DNA of 46,146 bases, from NCBI GenBank assembly GCA_019634195.1, contig JAHQVV010000164.1, forward strand, positions 1 through 46,146. The letters run 5' to 3'. This DNA is from Phycisphaeraceae bacterium. GTDB lineage: Bacteria; Planctomycetota; Phycisphaerae; Phycisphaerales; Phycisphaeraceae. The notes below the pieces were generated by a model. That model had not been told where the DNA came from, searched no databases, and worked only from the letters and a program-made list of their open reading frames with translations. Of this stretch, positions 1-8,008 are shown piece by piece (positions within the stretch are counted from its first letter, which is position 1; each line of letters starts with the position of its first letter). The position numbers and the translations under genes were made by a program.

Positions 1-705
1 GACCTGGGCCTATTCACCTGCGACCCGCGGATCACGGCCGACCTGGTGCAGGTCTTCCACTTCCTGACCGGCCGATCGATCGCGAGGGACTACAAGCACC
101 TGCTCATCGCGCCGACGAATATGCGCCGACGGTTTATGGAAATGATCCAACGCGAGATCGATCACTGCGCAGACTGGCAAGCGCGCGGCGGGGAGGCAGA
201 CGAGCCCAACCGGCCTTACATCCTGGCGAAGATGAACTCGCTGGAAGACGAGCTGATCTGTCGCAAGCTGTACGAGGCGAGCTGCGCGGGTGTGAAGATC
301 GATCTGATCGTGCGCGGCTTCTGCTGCCTGAGGCCCGGTGTCGAGGGGCTGAGCGAGAATATCCGCGTGACGAGCGTGATCGGCCGCTTCCTCGAGCACA
401 GCCGGGTGTACCACTTCCACAATAACGGCGAGGGCGAGTACTACATCGGCAGCGCCGACTGGATGTACCGCAACCTGAACAACCGCGTCGAGTGCATCAC
501 GCCGATCTACGAGCCCGCCCACCGCGCGACGCTCAAGCAGATGCTCGATGTGATGCTTGTTGACGAACGGCAGGCGTGGGACATGCACCCGGATGGCACG
601 TACACGCAGCGCACGCCGGCCGATGCGAATACCACGCCCGCGCTGGGCACGCACCGCACGCTGATGGATCAGACCCGTTTGGACCAGATTAACGCCGGAG
701 TTTGA
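1..705 (+). CDS. ppk1: Polyphosphate kinase 1, C-terminal part (5' end outside window)
   Basis: PPK1 reversibly transfers the terminal phosphate of ATP onto polyphosphate. The frame is open from base 1 with no start, so about 234 C-terminal residues of a roughly 700-residue enzyme are present. It begins with DLGLFTCDPRIT, a PPK1 C-terminal-domain signature, and continues with a conserved block around KMNSLEDELICRKLYEAS. The GRFLEHSRVYHF motif holds the second conserved histidine of the family (E. coli His592 equivalent), and YYIGSADWMYRNLNNRVE follows. The phosphorylated histidine of the first catalytic domain would lie upstream of the window. The last 30 residues or so are not conserved. The stop is 3 nt before the next ATG, so the phosphatase downstream is probably co-transcribed. 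Confidence 0.95.
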   Translation, partial: DLGLFTCDPRITADLVQVFHFLTGRSIARDYKHLLIAPTNMRRRFMEMIQREIDHCADWQARGGEADEPNRPYILAKMNSLEDELICRKLYEASCAGVKIDLIVRGFCCLRPGVEGLSENIRVTSVIGRFLEHSRVYHFHNNGEGEYYIGSADWMYRNLNNRVECITPIYEPAHRATLKQMLDVMLVDERQAWDMHPDGTYTQRTPADANTTPALGTHRTLMDQTRLDQINAGV

Positions 706-708
706 GAC

Positions 709-2187
709 ATGAAACGAATCGTTTTACCGTTCTTCCTGTTCGTTTTCTTGTGTGTGTGTTTATCGGTGCAAGCTGACGAGCAAGCCAAGCCCGCGTTCGG
801 CCAAGGCATCATGGTCGGCGAGGTGACGGATACCTCCGCGATCGTGCAAGTGCGCGTGACGCAAGGGACCGAGTTGGTTGATGGCGAGACGTACGACGAT
901 GGCGATGCGATGCGCGATGGGGCCCTGCCGGGTGTCGAATCTCAGATTGTTTTTCATTACAAACCTGTAGGAAATGCGCCTTGGCAAGCTGCATCGGGTT
1001 GGGTTAAGGCAAAGGCAGAGAATGATTTCATTGCGAAAGCATCGCTTCACCTACTTGAGCCTGGAAAGGAGTATGTTGTTTGGTGTGAGTTTGCGGACTC
1101 AGATCAGAATGACGCGGTTTTTGATAAAACCAAGGATACTTTCGCGACCTTCAAAGCCCACCCCGGCAAAAACATCTCAACTCCCGTCCGCTTCACCCTG
1201 ACCTCGTGCATGAACTACGACAAGTTCATCGGCAATGAACATAAGGGCTACCAGGGTGAGGACCGTGCGATGGGCTACCCCGCCGCCGAGGCGGTGCTCA
1301 AGCAGAAGCCGGATTTCGTTGTTTATGCGGGCGATGTGATCTATTACGACAAGAAGCCGAAGGTCAAGACACTGGCCGACATGCGGGCCAAGTGGCACCG
1401 GCAGAACAACCTGCCACGCATGATCGCGCTGCACGCCGCGGCGCCCGGCTACTGGATGAAGGACGACCACGACCACCGCACCAACGACAGCGATGCCGAG
1501 CGGGATTACTTCCCCTCGCACGAGCTAGGCATCAAGACGTTCCGCGAGCAGGTGCCGATCGTTGGGCCGGACGATGACGAGACGCCGACCTACCGCACGT
1601 TCCGTGTGAGCAAGGATTTGCAGGTCTGGTTCGTCGAGGGGCGCGACTACCGCGACGCGAACAAGCTGCCCGACGGCCCGGACAAAACACTGTGGGGTCC
1701 GGAACAGATTCTCTGGCTCAAAAAGACGCTGCTCGAATCCGACGCGACCTACCGCATCCTCATCAGCCCGACGCCCTTGGTCGGCCCGGACGACGGCTAC
1801 AAGAGCGACAACCACACGAACCCCAAGGGGTTCCGCACCGAGGGCGAGGCGTTCAAGCAGTGGGGCAAGGCCAACGGTATCTGGAAGAACACGTTCCTGA
1901 TGTGCGGCGACCGGCACTGGCAGTACCACTCTATCGACCCGACCGGGGCGCACGAGTTCTCCTGCGGCGCGCTCAACGACGAGAACAGCCGGATGGGCCG
2001 CAAGCCCGGCGACCCGAAGAGCACCGACCCCGATGGGCTGGTCAAGCAGTTGTTTACGTCCCCCAAGCCCACCGGCGGGTTTATCACGATCGTGGTCGAC
2101 CCGGGCGGCGTCAAGACAGCCATCCGCTTCGAGTACTACGACGACCTGGGTGAGCAGCTCTACAACTTCACGCCCGGCAAAAAGTAG
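709..2187 (+). CDS. PhoD-like alkaline phosphatase/phosphodiesterase, exported
   Basis: This 492-residue protein has a signal peptide (KR, then a hydrophobic stretch to about residue 22, VQADE). An N-terminal fibronectin-like domain follows, then a PhoD-type metallophosphatase domain. Visible motifs are FTLTSCMNY, VVYAGDVIYYD (metal-binding GD plus Tyr), MKDDHDHRTND and MCGDRHWQYHS near the C-terminus, the usual order of metal ligands in the PhoD/PF09423 family. Such enzymes release phosphate from phosphomonoesters or diesters outside the cytoplasm. The gene starts 3 nt after the ppk1 stop, so phosphate release and polyphosphate storage are plausibly co-expressed. The exact substrate cannot be told. 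Its TAG stop lies inside the left end of an inverted repeat. Confidence 0.88.
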   Translation: MKRIVLPFFLFVFLCVCLSVQADEQAKPAFGQGIMVGEVTDTSAIVQVRVTQGTELVDGETYDDGDAMRDGALPGVESQIVFHYKPVGNAPWQAASGWVKAKAENDFIAKASLHLLEPGKEYVVWCEFADSDQNDAVFDKTKDTFATFKAHPGKNISTPVRFTLTSCMNYDKFIGNEHKGYQGEDRAMGYPAAEAVLKQKPDFVVYAGDVIYYDKKPKVKTLADMRAKWHRQNNLPRMIALHAAAPGYWMKDDHDHRTNDSDAERDYFPSHELGIKTFREQVPIVGPDDDETPTYRTFRVSKDLQVWFVEGRDYRDANKLPDGPDKTLWGPEQILWLKKTLLESDATYRILISPTPLVGPDDGYKSDNHTNPKGFRTEGEAFKQWGKANGIWKNTFLMCGDRHWQYHSIDPTGAHEFSCGALNDENSRMGRKPGDPKSTDPDGLVKQLFTSPKPTGGFITIVVDPGGVKTAIRFEYYDDLGEQLYNFTPGKK

Positions 2188-2265
2188 GGCAGGCATTCTT
2201 GCCTGTCACAAGGCCGAAGGCCTGATGCCTTGCCCGGGCACGGCAGGCAGGAATGCCTGCCCTAC
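2184..2265. repeat. Two-arm inverted repeat (family A, copy 1)
   Basis: The left arm (2184-2207, starting GTAGGGCAGGCATTC) and right arm (2242-2265, ending GAATGCCTGCCCTAC) are reverse complements over about 24 bp with two mismatches. Each arm also folds on itself (CAGGCA/TGCCTG). The element lies between convergent genes, and its first bases provide the TAG stop of the PhoD-like gene. It could act as a bidirectional transcription end or mRNA-stabilising hairpin; this is inferred. There is no T-run. Confidence 0.85.
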
Positions 2266-2272
2266 CAGTCTT

Positions 2273-4639
2273 TCAGGGCTGTAGGCCCTCAAGCTGCCTG
2301 ACAAACTGCGCGATGCCCGGGTCTTCGGGTAAGAGCTTCTGGGCTTCTTTGGCGTACTGAAGGGCGACGCCCTCTTCCTTTTGCTGCATGCTGTACTGTG
2401 CTAGCGCGATCAGCATCTGCGGGTCGTTGGGCGTCGTTTCCAGGCTCTTCTTCATAACGCCGATCGCCTGCACCGGCCGGCCCGTGTCGTGCAGCGCGAT
2501 GGCATAGGCGTATGCGATATCCGCGCGCCCCGGGGCTTTGGCGTACGCGTCCGACAGCAGGTTGATCGCCTCGCGGTAGTCGCGCTGGCGGATGAACAGC
2601 ATCGCCTTGCTGTAGAGCAGGTCCGGCTGTTTGGGTAGCTGGATGAGCCCCTTGTCCAGCAGGCGGATGGCCTCTTCAACCCTGCCCCCGTCTGCGTACA
2701 TCGTCGCGAGGTTGGCGTAGGCGGGGTAGAACGAGGGGTCGATCTCAAGGACACGGTTGAACTGGTCGATCGCCTGGCCGAAGTCGCCGAGCCGGTAGGC
2801 CAGCGTCCCGAGGTTCATCGTCGCTGCGGCGGTGTCGGCCGACACTTCTTGTGCCTTGCGGTACGACGCGATGCCCGCCTTGATGTTCTTGCGGTCCGCT
2901 TCGCTGACCCGGTCCTTGGGTACGTCGGCCAATGCCTCGCCCGCCTCGATACGGATCGATCGCAGCGGGTCGTCGAGCAGCTTCATCGCGGGGCCGACCC
3001 GTGCCTGGATGGGCATATCGCTGAGCACATCGGCCGCGGCGAGACGCACCATCGGTTCCTTATCGCTGAGCGCCTCCATCAGACCCTGGGCCGCAGCGCG
3101 CGTGGGGTACCGGCTGAGGTAGATCACCGCGGTGCCGCGCACGATGGCCGGCTGGTCCTCATCACGCAAGAGCTTGAGCAGCGCCGCGTCCGTGGCCGGC
3201 TGATTCTCCCGTGCCCGGTGGAAGACCTGTCCGTAGTGCTCATCTTGATCGATATCGACGCCCCACCAGAACGCCGCGTTCTCCGCCGCCCACTCAACGG
3301 TCTGCTCGGTGTGGCACTGGTTGCAGGCGTTGGGGGTGCCCAACTCCAGCGACAGGTCCGGCCGGGGGATGCGGAAGCTGTGGTCCCGTCGATCATCGAC
3401 ACCCATGTAGGTGCGGTGCGGCATGTGGCAGTTGATGCACGAATCGCCGCCCGAGCCCGGCGGGTGCTTGTGGTGCTCGTACGTGTCGAACTTGCTGGGC
3501 ATGTGGCACTTGGCGCACAGGTCGTTACTCAGCGTCGGCACACGCGCGGTGTGTGGGTCGTGGCAATCGACGCACGACACCCCCGCCATGTGCATCTTGC
3601 TCTGCACGAACGAGCCCCAGACGTAGACCTCGTCCTGGATCTGACCGTCGGGGAAGTACAGCCCCTCGGTCAGGTGCGACGGCCGGTAGTTGTCGTGGAA
3701 CGGCACGCCCGCGTCGCCGCCGTCGGCGATCTGCGACCGCCGCGAGTGGCACCGCGCACAGGCGTTGAGCACCTTGTCGTCTTTCATCGGCGTCGCGCGC
3801 TCGGCGATCCCCGTCTCCGGGTTCATCACCCACTGCCGGGCCTCATCTTTCAAACGCACGACCAGGCCCATGTCGCCCTTATCGATCGATGGGTCCGCGA
3901 CGTACAACTCAGCCCAGTCTTTGTGCGCCTCGCCCGGCCCGTGGCACGCCTCGCACGACACGTTGATCTCCGACCACATCGTCTTGTACGTGCCGGTCTT
4001 CACGTCGTAGTTCTTCTGTAGGTCCGTCGAGTGGCACTCGGCACACATGTGGTTCCACGTAAAGTTCGGCCCGGTCCAGTGCAGCGCATCGGTATGCGGC
4101 AGGTCCTCATCCGGGTACAGGTGGTACCAACGCTGCCCACCTTGTTCCTTCGGCCGACTGTCCCAGCAGATCGTCAGCGCTTGGATCTTCCCTCCCTCAA
4201 ACTCGACGAGGTACTGCTGCAGCGGCTCGATGCCGAAGGTGTACTTGATCTCAAAGTCGGCCATCTTCCCGTCGGGCCCGTCGGTGTGGACGAAGAACTT
4301 GCCGCCCTTCTTGAAGAAGCGCGAGGTGTTGCCCGAGTGGGTGAAGGTGGAGTCGTTGAAGTCGCCGATGACGGTGTTGTCGTTGGCCGGCTTCATCGCC
4401 GCGTCGTGGTGCGAGCCGACCCAGGACTCGTGTTCTTGTTGGTGGCACTCGGCGCAGGCGGCCGCGCCGATGAACCCGGCGGCCTTGTCCGAGACCGTGG
4501 TCGTCGTTGCGGCGCTCGATGTTTCTTCCTCGCCGCCGCCCGAGCAGGACACCGATGAGAACAGAATCCCCAGACCAGCCACGACCAGCAACAACCCCGC
4601 GGCGGGGGGCAAGAGAGCCATTCCTTTACGCATGGCCAC
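2273..4639 (-). CDS. Octahaem cytochrome c lipoprotein with HEAT and TPR repeats
   Basis: This 788-residue exported protein has a hydrophobic N-terminus ending in SSVSC followed by Ser/Gly, a probable but imperfect lipobox at Cys32. Eight CxxCH haem motifs start at about residues 62, 199, 229, 294, 356, 375, 401 and 439, in a cytochrome c554-like arrangement (GFIGAAACAECH, CEACHGPGEAH, CVDCHDPH, CINCHMPH). HEAT-like repeats with DEDQPAIVRGTAVIYL and KEPMVRLAAADVL patterns follow at about 480-600, then four or so TPRs (about 610-780). The likely role is periplasmic electron transfer within a protein complex. No substrate can be assigned and the redox partner is not in the window. Haem attachment needs a Ccm system that is not seen here. 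An in-frame Met two codons later is an alternative start. Confidence 0.88.
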   Translation of the reverse strand: MAMRKGMALLPPAAGLLLVVAGLGILFSSVSCSGGGEEETSSAATTTTVSDKAAGFIGAAACAECHQQEHESWVGSHHDAAMKPANDNTVIGDFNDSTFTHSGNTSRFFKKGGKFFVHTDGPDGKMADFEIKYTFGIEPLQQYLVEFEGGKIQALTICWDSRPKEQGGQRWYHLYPDEDLPHTDALHWTGPNFTWNHMCAECHSTDLQKNYDVKTGTYKTMWSEINVSCEACHGPGEAHKDWAELYVADPSIDKGDMGLVVRLKDEARQWVMNPETGIAERATPMKDDKVLNACARCHSRRSQIADGGDAGVPFHDNYRPSHLTEGLYFPDGQIQDEVYVWGSFVQSKMHMAGVSCVDCHDPHTARVPTLSNDLCAKCHMPSKFDTYEHHKHPPGSGGDSCINCHMPHRTYMGVDDRRDHSFRIPRPDLSLELGTPNACNQCHTEQTVEWAAENAAFWWGVDIDQDEHYGQVFHRARENQPATDAALLKLLRDEDQPAIVRGTAVIYLSRYPTRAAAQGLMEALSDKEPMVRLAAADVLSDMPIQARVGPAMKLLDDPLRSIRIEAGEALADVPKDRVSEADRKNIKAGIASYRKAQEVSADTAAATMNLGTLAYRLGDFGQAIDQFNRVLEIDPSFYPAYANLATMYADGGRVEEAIRLLDKGLIQLPKQPDLLYSKAMLFIRQRDYREAINLLSDAYAKAPGRADIAYAYAIALHDTGRPVQAIGVMKKSLETTPNDPQMLIALAQYSMQQKEEGVALQYAKEAQKLLPEDPGIAQFVRQLEGLQP

Positions 4640-4662
4640 ATGATAAACGATCGGTCGGGAAA

Positions 4663-5751
4663 TCAGCCGGCCATCGCCTGCACTACCAGCCGACGCAGGA
4701 TCCCCGCCTCGGCGTGGTTGGGATCGATTCGCAGTGCGTGATCGATGTCTTCGAGCGCCTTCTGATGCTCTCGCTTCAGCCGGTGATGCTCCGCCTCGCG
4801 CAGAGCCAGCGTGATCGCGATCGTCTTGGCCTGCTGCTCGAAGGCCTCGACCTGCAGCCGGCGGTGCATCTTGAGTAGCTCCAGGATCGCCTTGTGGTTC
4901 TCCGGGCTCGTGGTGACGGTCAGCCGCTCGGACATGTCGTAGATCGTCGAGTCATTGTCGAGCCATTCGTCTGGGTGGCCGACGGTCATCTGAATCGACT
5001 CGATGAGCTGGTCGATGAGTTCCTGTCGGCTGTACGATTCGTAGGTGATCGTCCCGTCCTTGCTCGTGTTTCCGTCGCAGTGGGCACAAAAGAAGTGCCA
5101 GTCGGCCAGCTTGTTCGCGTCGACAGTGATCTGCTGGCCTGTTTCTTTGATGCGCCCGCGCAGCCAGCCGGTGCGTTTCGGATCGTCGCGATCGTAGAGT
5201 TGGATCGGGATGTTCCGCCTCGGATCGACGAACCACGACACGTCGTAGATGAGCGTCTCGAGGTTTTGCTGACGCAGTTCGTGCTTGGTCGAGATTTTGA
5301 CGATGCCATCACGGACCGCAAGGGCGGCCTTTTCGTCTTTGTAGACGTCGCTACTGACATGTTCCAAGGCAAGCCCGAGCATTGTGTGTGCCGACACGCC
5401 CTTGAGTTCCAACGGCATGAGGCTGTCTCGATCGATCCCTACCAACTCGAGCGCCTGCCAATTGACGACCAGGTTGACGCCTGCTGCGTCGCGGACGAAG
5501 CGGATAATCGTATCGAGTGTTGCATTGTCCATATTAAAGGAAAGCTTCTTCTCTAGGGCTGCGTTGGCTGCCGCGTTGATATCTGGAGCAGAATCAAAGG
5601 GCTTTCCATCAATCCGATAGGCGCGGATCGTGTCCATGGGGTCAATCGGTTTCGTTGAGTCCACCTGCACGGGGTCAACGCTGGTCGGCGTTGAAGATTG
5701 GCAGGCCGGCAAGACACATAGTGCAAGCAGCAGGCAGAAAGCGGTTTTCAT
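4663..5751 (-). CDS. Lipoprotein with secretin/TonB short N-terminal (STN)-like domain
   Basis: This 362-residue protein has a clear lipobox LPAC at Cys17. Residues about 70-140 (KLSFNMDNATLDTIIRFVRD, VNLVVNWQALE, PLELKGVSAHTMLGLALEHV) have the beta-alpha-beta pattern of STN/N0 domains: an 'LxxaLdxxLxxtgl' fold followed by IVKIST. The C-terminal third has a helical repeat resembling one TPR (HQKALEDIDHALRIDPNHAEA). Two Cys of FFCAHCDGN at about 225 form a CxxC. It is not a secretin, since no pore domain is present. Such stand-alone STN lipoproteins are common in planctomycetes and have no known function. It lies 23 nt upstream of the octahaem gene on the same strand, so co-transcription is likely. 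A GGGAG ribosome site precedes the ATG. Confidence 0.72.
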   Translation of the reverse strand: MKTAFCLLLALCVLPACQSSTPTSVDPVQVDSTKPIDPMDTIRAYRIDGKPFDSAPDINAAANAALEKKLSFNMDNATLDTIIRFVRDAAGVNLVVNWQALELVGIDRDSLMPLELKGVSAHTMLGLALEHVSSDVYKDEKAALAVRDGIVKISTKHELRQQNLETLIYDVSWFVDPRRNIPIQLYDRDDPKRTGWLRGRIKETGQQITVDANKLADWHFFCAHCDGNTSKDGTITYESYSRQELIDQLIESIQMTVGHPDEWLDNDSTIYDMSERLTVTTSPENHKAILELLKMHRRLQVEAFEQQAKTIAITLALREAEHHRLKREHQKALEDIDHALRIDPNHAEAGILRRLVVQAMAG

Positions 5752-5807
5752 ATCGGCTCCCGGTTGAAATCATTCGTACGCAACGAGCATAGCCGAACGC
5801 ACGCGTT

Positions 5808-6266
5808 TTACGCAGCGCGTTCTAGAAAAGATTTGATTGCGTCAGCCCGTTCGCGGATGAGCTTCTGTAGATAGCGCCGCATCACCATCCGATCGGCAGC
5901 TTGCCCTAATAAACCAAATGGGCTAACAAAATCGATCTGATCGCTCATCCGCGTAACACCGTCGCCGAGGTCTTCGAAAAAGTGGTCGTGTACGAAGTGC
6001 TTAAACGGACCGTCGGTCTGCACATCCCGAAAGTGCGTCGGCCGATCCATCGCGGTGATCTCGACCGTCATCCGGCGGGTCATCCCGAGGTGTTTCGCCT
6101 GCCAAGTAACGGTTTCCCCCAGTTCGATCAACCCATCGGCTCGGCCCGCAACGACCCGTTCGTTGGTGTGCTCCAGTGAACGCACATGAAACCCGATATC
6201 CCGCGCGAGACCAAAGCAGGCTTCAATTGGGGCGTGGATGTCGGTAGTGGTCGTGATGATGGGCAT
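5808..6266 (-). CDS. SRPBCC (START/polyketide-cyclase-like) family protein
   Basis: The 152-residue product starts MPIITTTTDIHAPIEACFGL, the usual beta-strand then helix opening of ligand-binding SRPBCC proteins. It runs through GETVTWQAKHLGMTRRMTVEITAMDRP, GPFKHFVHDHFFEDLGDG and TRMSDQIDFVSPFG to a long C-terminal helix, covering the complete fold. I chose the Met at 6266 because residues from the upstream Met (6320) do not belong to the fold. That longer start would leave only 8 nt to the upstream sulfatase stop. The family binds hydrophobic ligands; no ligand can be named. No other gene in this strand group explains its role. Confidence 0.78.
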   Translation of the reverse strand: MPIITTTTDIHAPIEACFGLARDIGFHVRSLEHTNERVVAGRADGLIELGETVTWQAKHLGMTRRMTVEITAMDRPTHFRDVQTDGPFKHFVHDHFFEDLGDGVTRMSDQIDFVSPFGLLGQAADRMVMRRYLQKLIRERADAIKSFLERAA

Positions 6267-6328
6267 GACTCGGGCTGACCATGGTTTACCCTTCATACCG
6301 AGCGGCCGCACAAGCCACATATGGTGCG

Positions 6329-7831
6329 CTACCGCCGTGGGCCTCTTCCGCCGAGGTAGGGGTGATCATCGAAGCCGGTATAGTTGGGGTTGGCCGCGCG
6401 GGGGTCATTGGTTTCGATGAGTCGTTCTTGTAGTCGCTTGCGCATCTGTTTGATCGCGTCTGCATAGGCGGGGTCTTTGGCGACGTTGTGCAATTGCTCG
6501 GGGTCTTTGACGACATCATAAAGCTCCTCGGCCGGTCGTTTGTCAAAGCACAGCTTAAATGCTCGGCGGTGCTCTTCGTCGCGGTCGTGGTTGTCGATGA
6601 TGTATGTTTTGGTTGGTCCACCGTCACAATCGCTCAGCCAGATATTGGACTTACCGTCGGCGGAGGGCTCAAACATGCCGATCGGCCAGCGGTCCGGCTC
6701 GTAGTTGCGGATATACAAGAGCTCTTTGGTGCGCAGGCCACGGGAGGGGTAGCCGACCATGCTTTCCAAGCTCTGGCTTGGCGTGTGGCGTTCTCTGCCC
6801 AGGATGATGTCTTGCCTGGATTCAAGGTGAGAAGGGCCGGCTTGGTTTTTTGTGAGCAGGCTGGCGAAGCTCTTCATCGTCATGTTGTCAGGCACGTTGA
6901 CGCCAGCGATTTCAAGCAGTGTCGGCGCGAAATCACCGAGCGAGACAAACGCATCAATCTCTTTGCCGGGCTTGATCTTCGCGCCCCATCGGATGGCAAG
7001 CGGGACACGTGTACCCGAGTCGTAGAGGTTGGCTTTGGCGCGTGGGAAGGGCATGCCGTGGTCGCCGGTCATGATGATGATGGTGTTCTCGAGCAGGCCG
7101 CGCTTTTCGATTTCTGCGATCGCGGTGCCGACGAGCTTGTCCCAGCGCTGGATGGCGAAGTAGTAGTCCGCGACGTCTTCGCGCACCTCGGCGACGTTTG
7201 GAAAATGCTCAAACATCTGGACCTTGTCGGGGTCGATGTTGCTGTTTTTATGCTGGCCCTTGCGGTAGCCGCGGTGTGGGTCGTGGTGGGCGAGCCAGTA
7301 AAAGAAGGGCTGGTCGTCTGCGGTGCGTTTGGCTTCGTATTGGTCTAGGAACGGGCCGATTTTTTTGACCTGTTGGGTGGCTGGGTGGTCGCCGTGGTGC
7401 TCTTCCCAGCTTTGGATGTTGCCCGGCCCCCATTGTTTATGGCTTGATCGCCCGGTGAAGTAGCCGCTATCGCGGAGCATGTGGATGAAGCTTTCGTGTT
7501 CGACCGGCAGGGTGCTCCAGAGGTTCGCGCCAGAGCCAAGCTCCCAGATATGCTTACCGGTGATGAGGCTGTTACGGCATGGCGTGCACGATGGGCTTGG
7601 GGCGTAGGCTTGTTGAAAGAGGATGCCTTCGTGCGCGAGCCGGTCGAAATTAGGCGTGCTGATCGTCTTGTCGCCGTAGGCCCCGGCGTGTGGCCAGCCC
7701 CAGTCGTCGGCCATGCAGAAGAGGATATTGGGCCGCGACGCGGTGGTTGCTTGGTCGGGTACTTCAGCAAGGGCACCGGCGGATAGGAGGAGCAGGCAGA
7801 TGCCAACGAGCAGCAACAAGCAGGATTTCAT
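6329..7831 (-). CDS. Secreted sulfatase (type I, formylglycine dependent)
   Basis: This 500-residue protein has a signal peptide (MKSCLLLLVGICLLLLSAGALA). The opening RPNILFCMADDWGWPHAGAY carries the first Asp metal ligands, and SPSCTPCRNSLITGKH carries the C-x-P-x-R site where cysteine becomes formylglycine. IIIMTGDHGMPFPRAKANLYD gives the second metal-binding Asp-His, and the C-terminal ELYDVVKDPEQLHNVAKDP is standard for the family. It would cleave sulfate esters, in this phylum usually from polysaccharides, in the periplasm or outside. The start at 7831 is chosen because it places the signal peptide at the N-terminus; 26 further in-frame codons upstream are not signal-like. The residue after Pro in the sulfatase motif is Cys rather than the common Ser. 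No formylglycine-generating enzyme is in the window. Confidence 0.92.
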   Translation of the reverse strand: MKSCLLLLVGICLLLLSAGALAEVPDQATTASRPNILFCMADDWGWPHAGAYGDKTISTPNFDRLAHEGILFQQAYAPSPSCTPCRNSLITGKHIWELGSGANLWSTLPVEHESFIHMLRDSGYFTGRSSHKQWGPGNIQSWEEHHGDHPATQQVKKIGPFLDQYEAKRTADDQPFFYWLAHHDPHRGYRKGQHKNSNIDPDKVQMFEHFPNVAEVREDVADYYFAIQRWDKLVGTAIAEIEKRGLLENTIIIMTGDHGMPFPRAKANLYDSGTRVPLAIRWGAKIKPGKEIDAFVSLGDFAPTLLEIAGVNVPDNMTMKSFASLLTKNQAGPSHLESRQDIILGRERHTPSQSLESMVGYPSRGLRTKELLYIRNYEPDRWPIGMFEPSADGKSNIWLSDCDGGPTKTYIIDNHDRDEEHRRAFKLCFDKRPAEELYDVVKDPEQLHNVAKDPAYADAIKQMRKRLQERLIETNDPRAANPNYTGFDDHPYLGGRGPRR

Positions 7832-8008
7832 TGATTGGGTCTTTCGCAATGACTTGGTTCGGTGTCTACTTACGTGACAGCAATTTACCTGATCGGGCGC
7901 GATAGCCACATGGTTTTCGATACCTCTTACGGATATTGATAGAGATAGAATGGCTGTTGGTGTGTCTTGATCCTGTAGGATTTCGGCTGTTTCAAGATCT
8001 CGCTTGGT

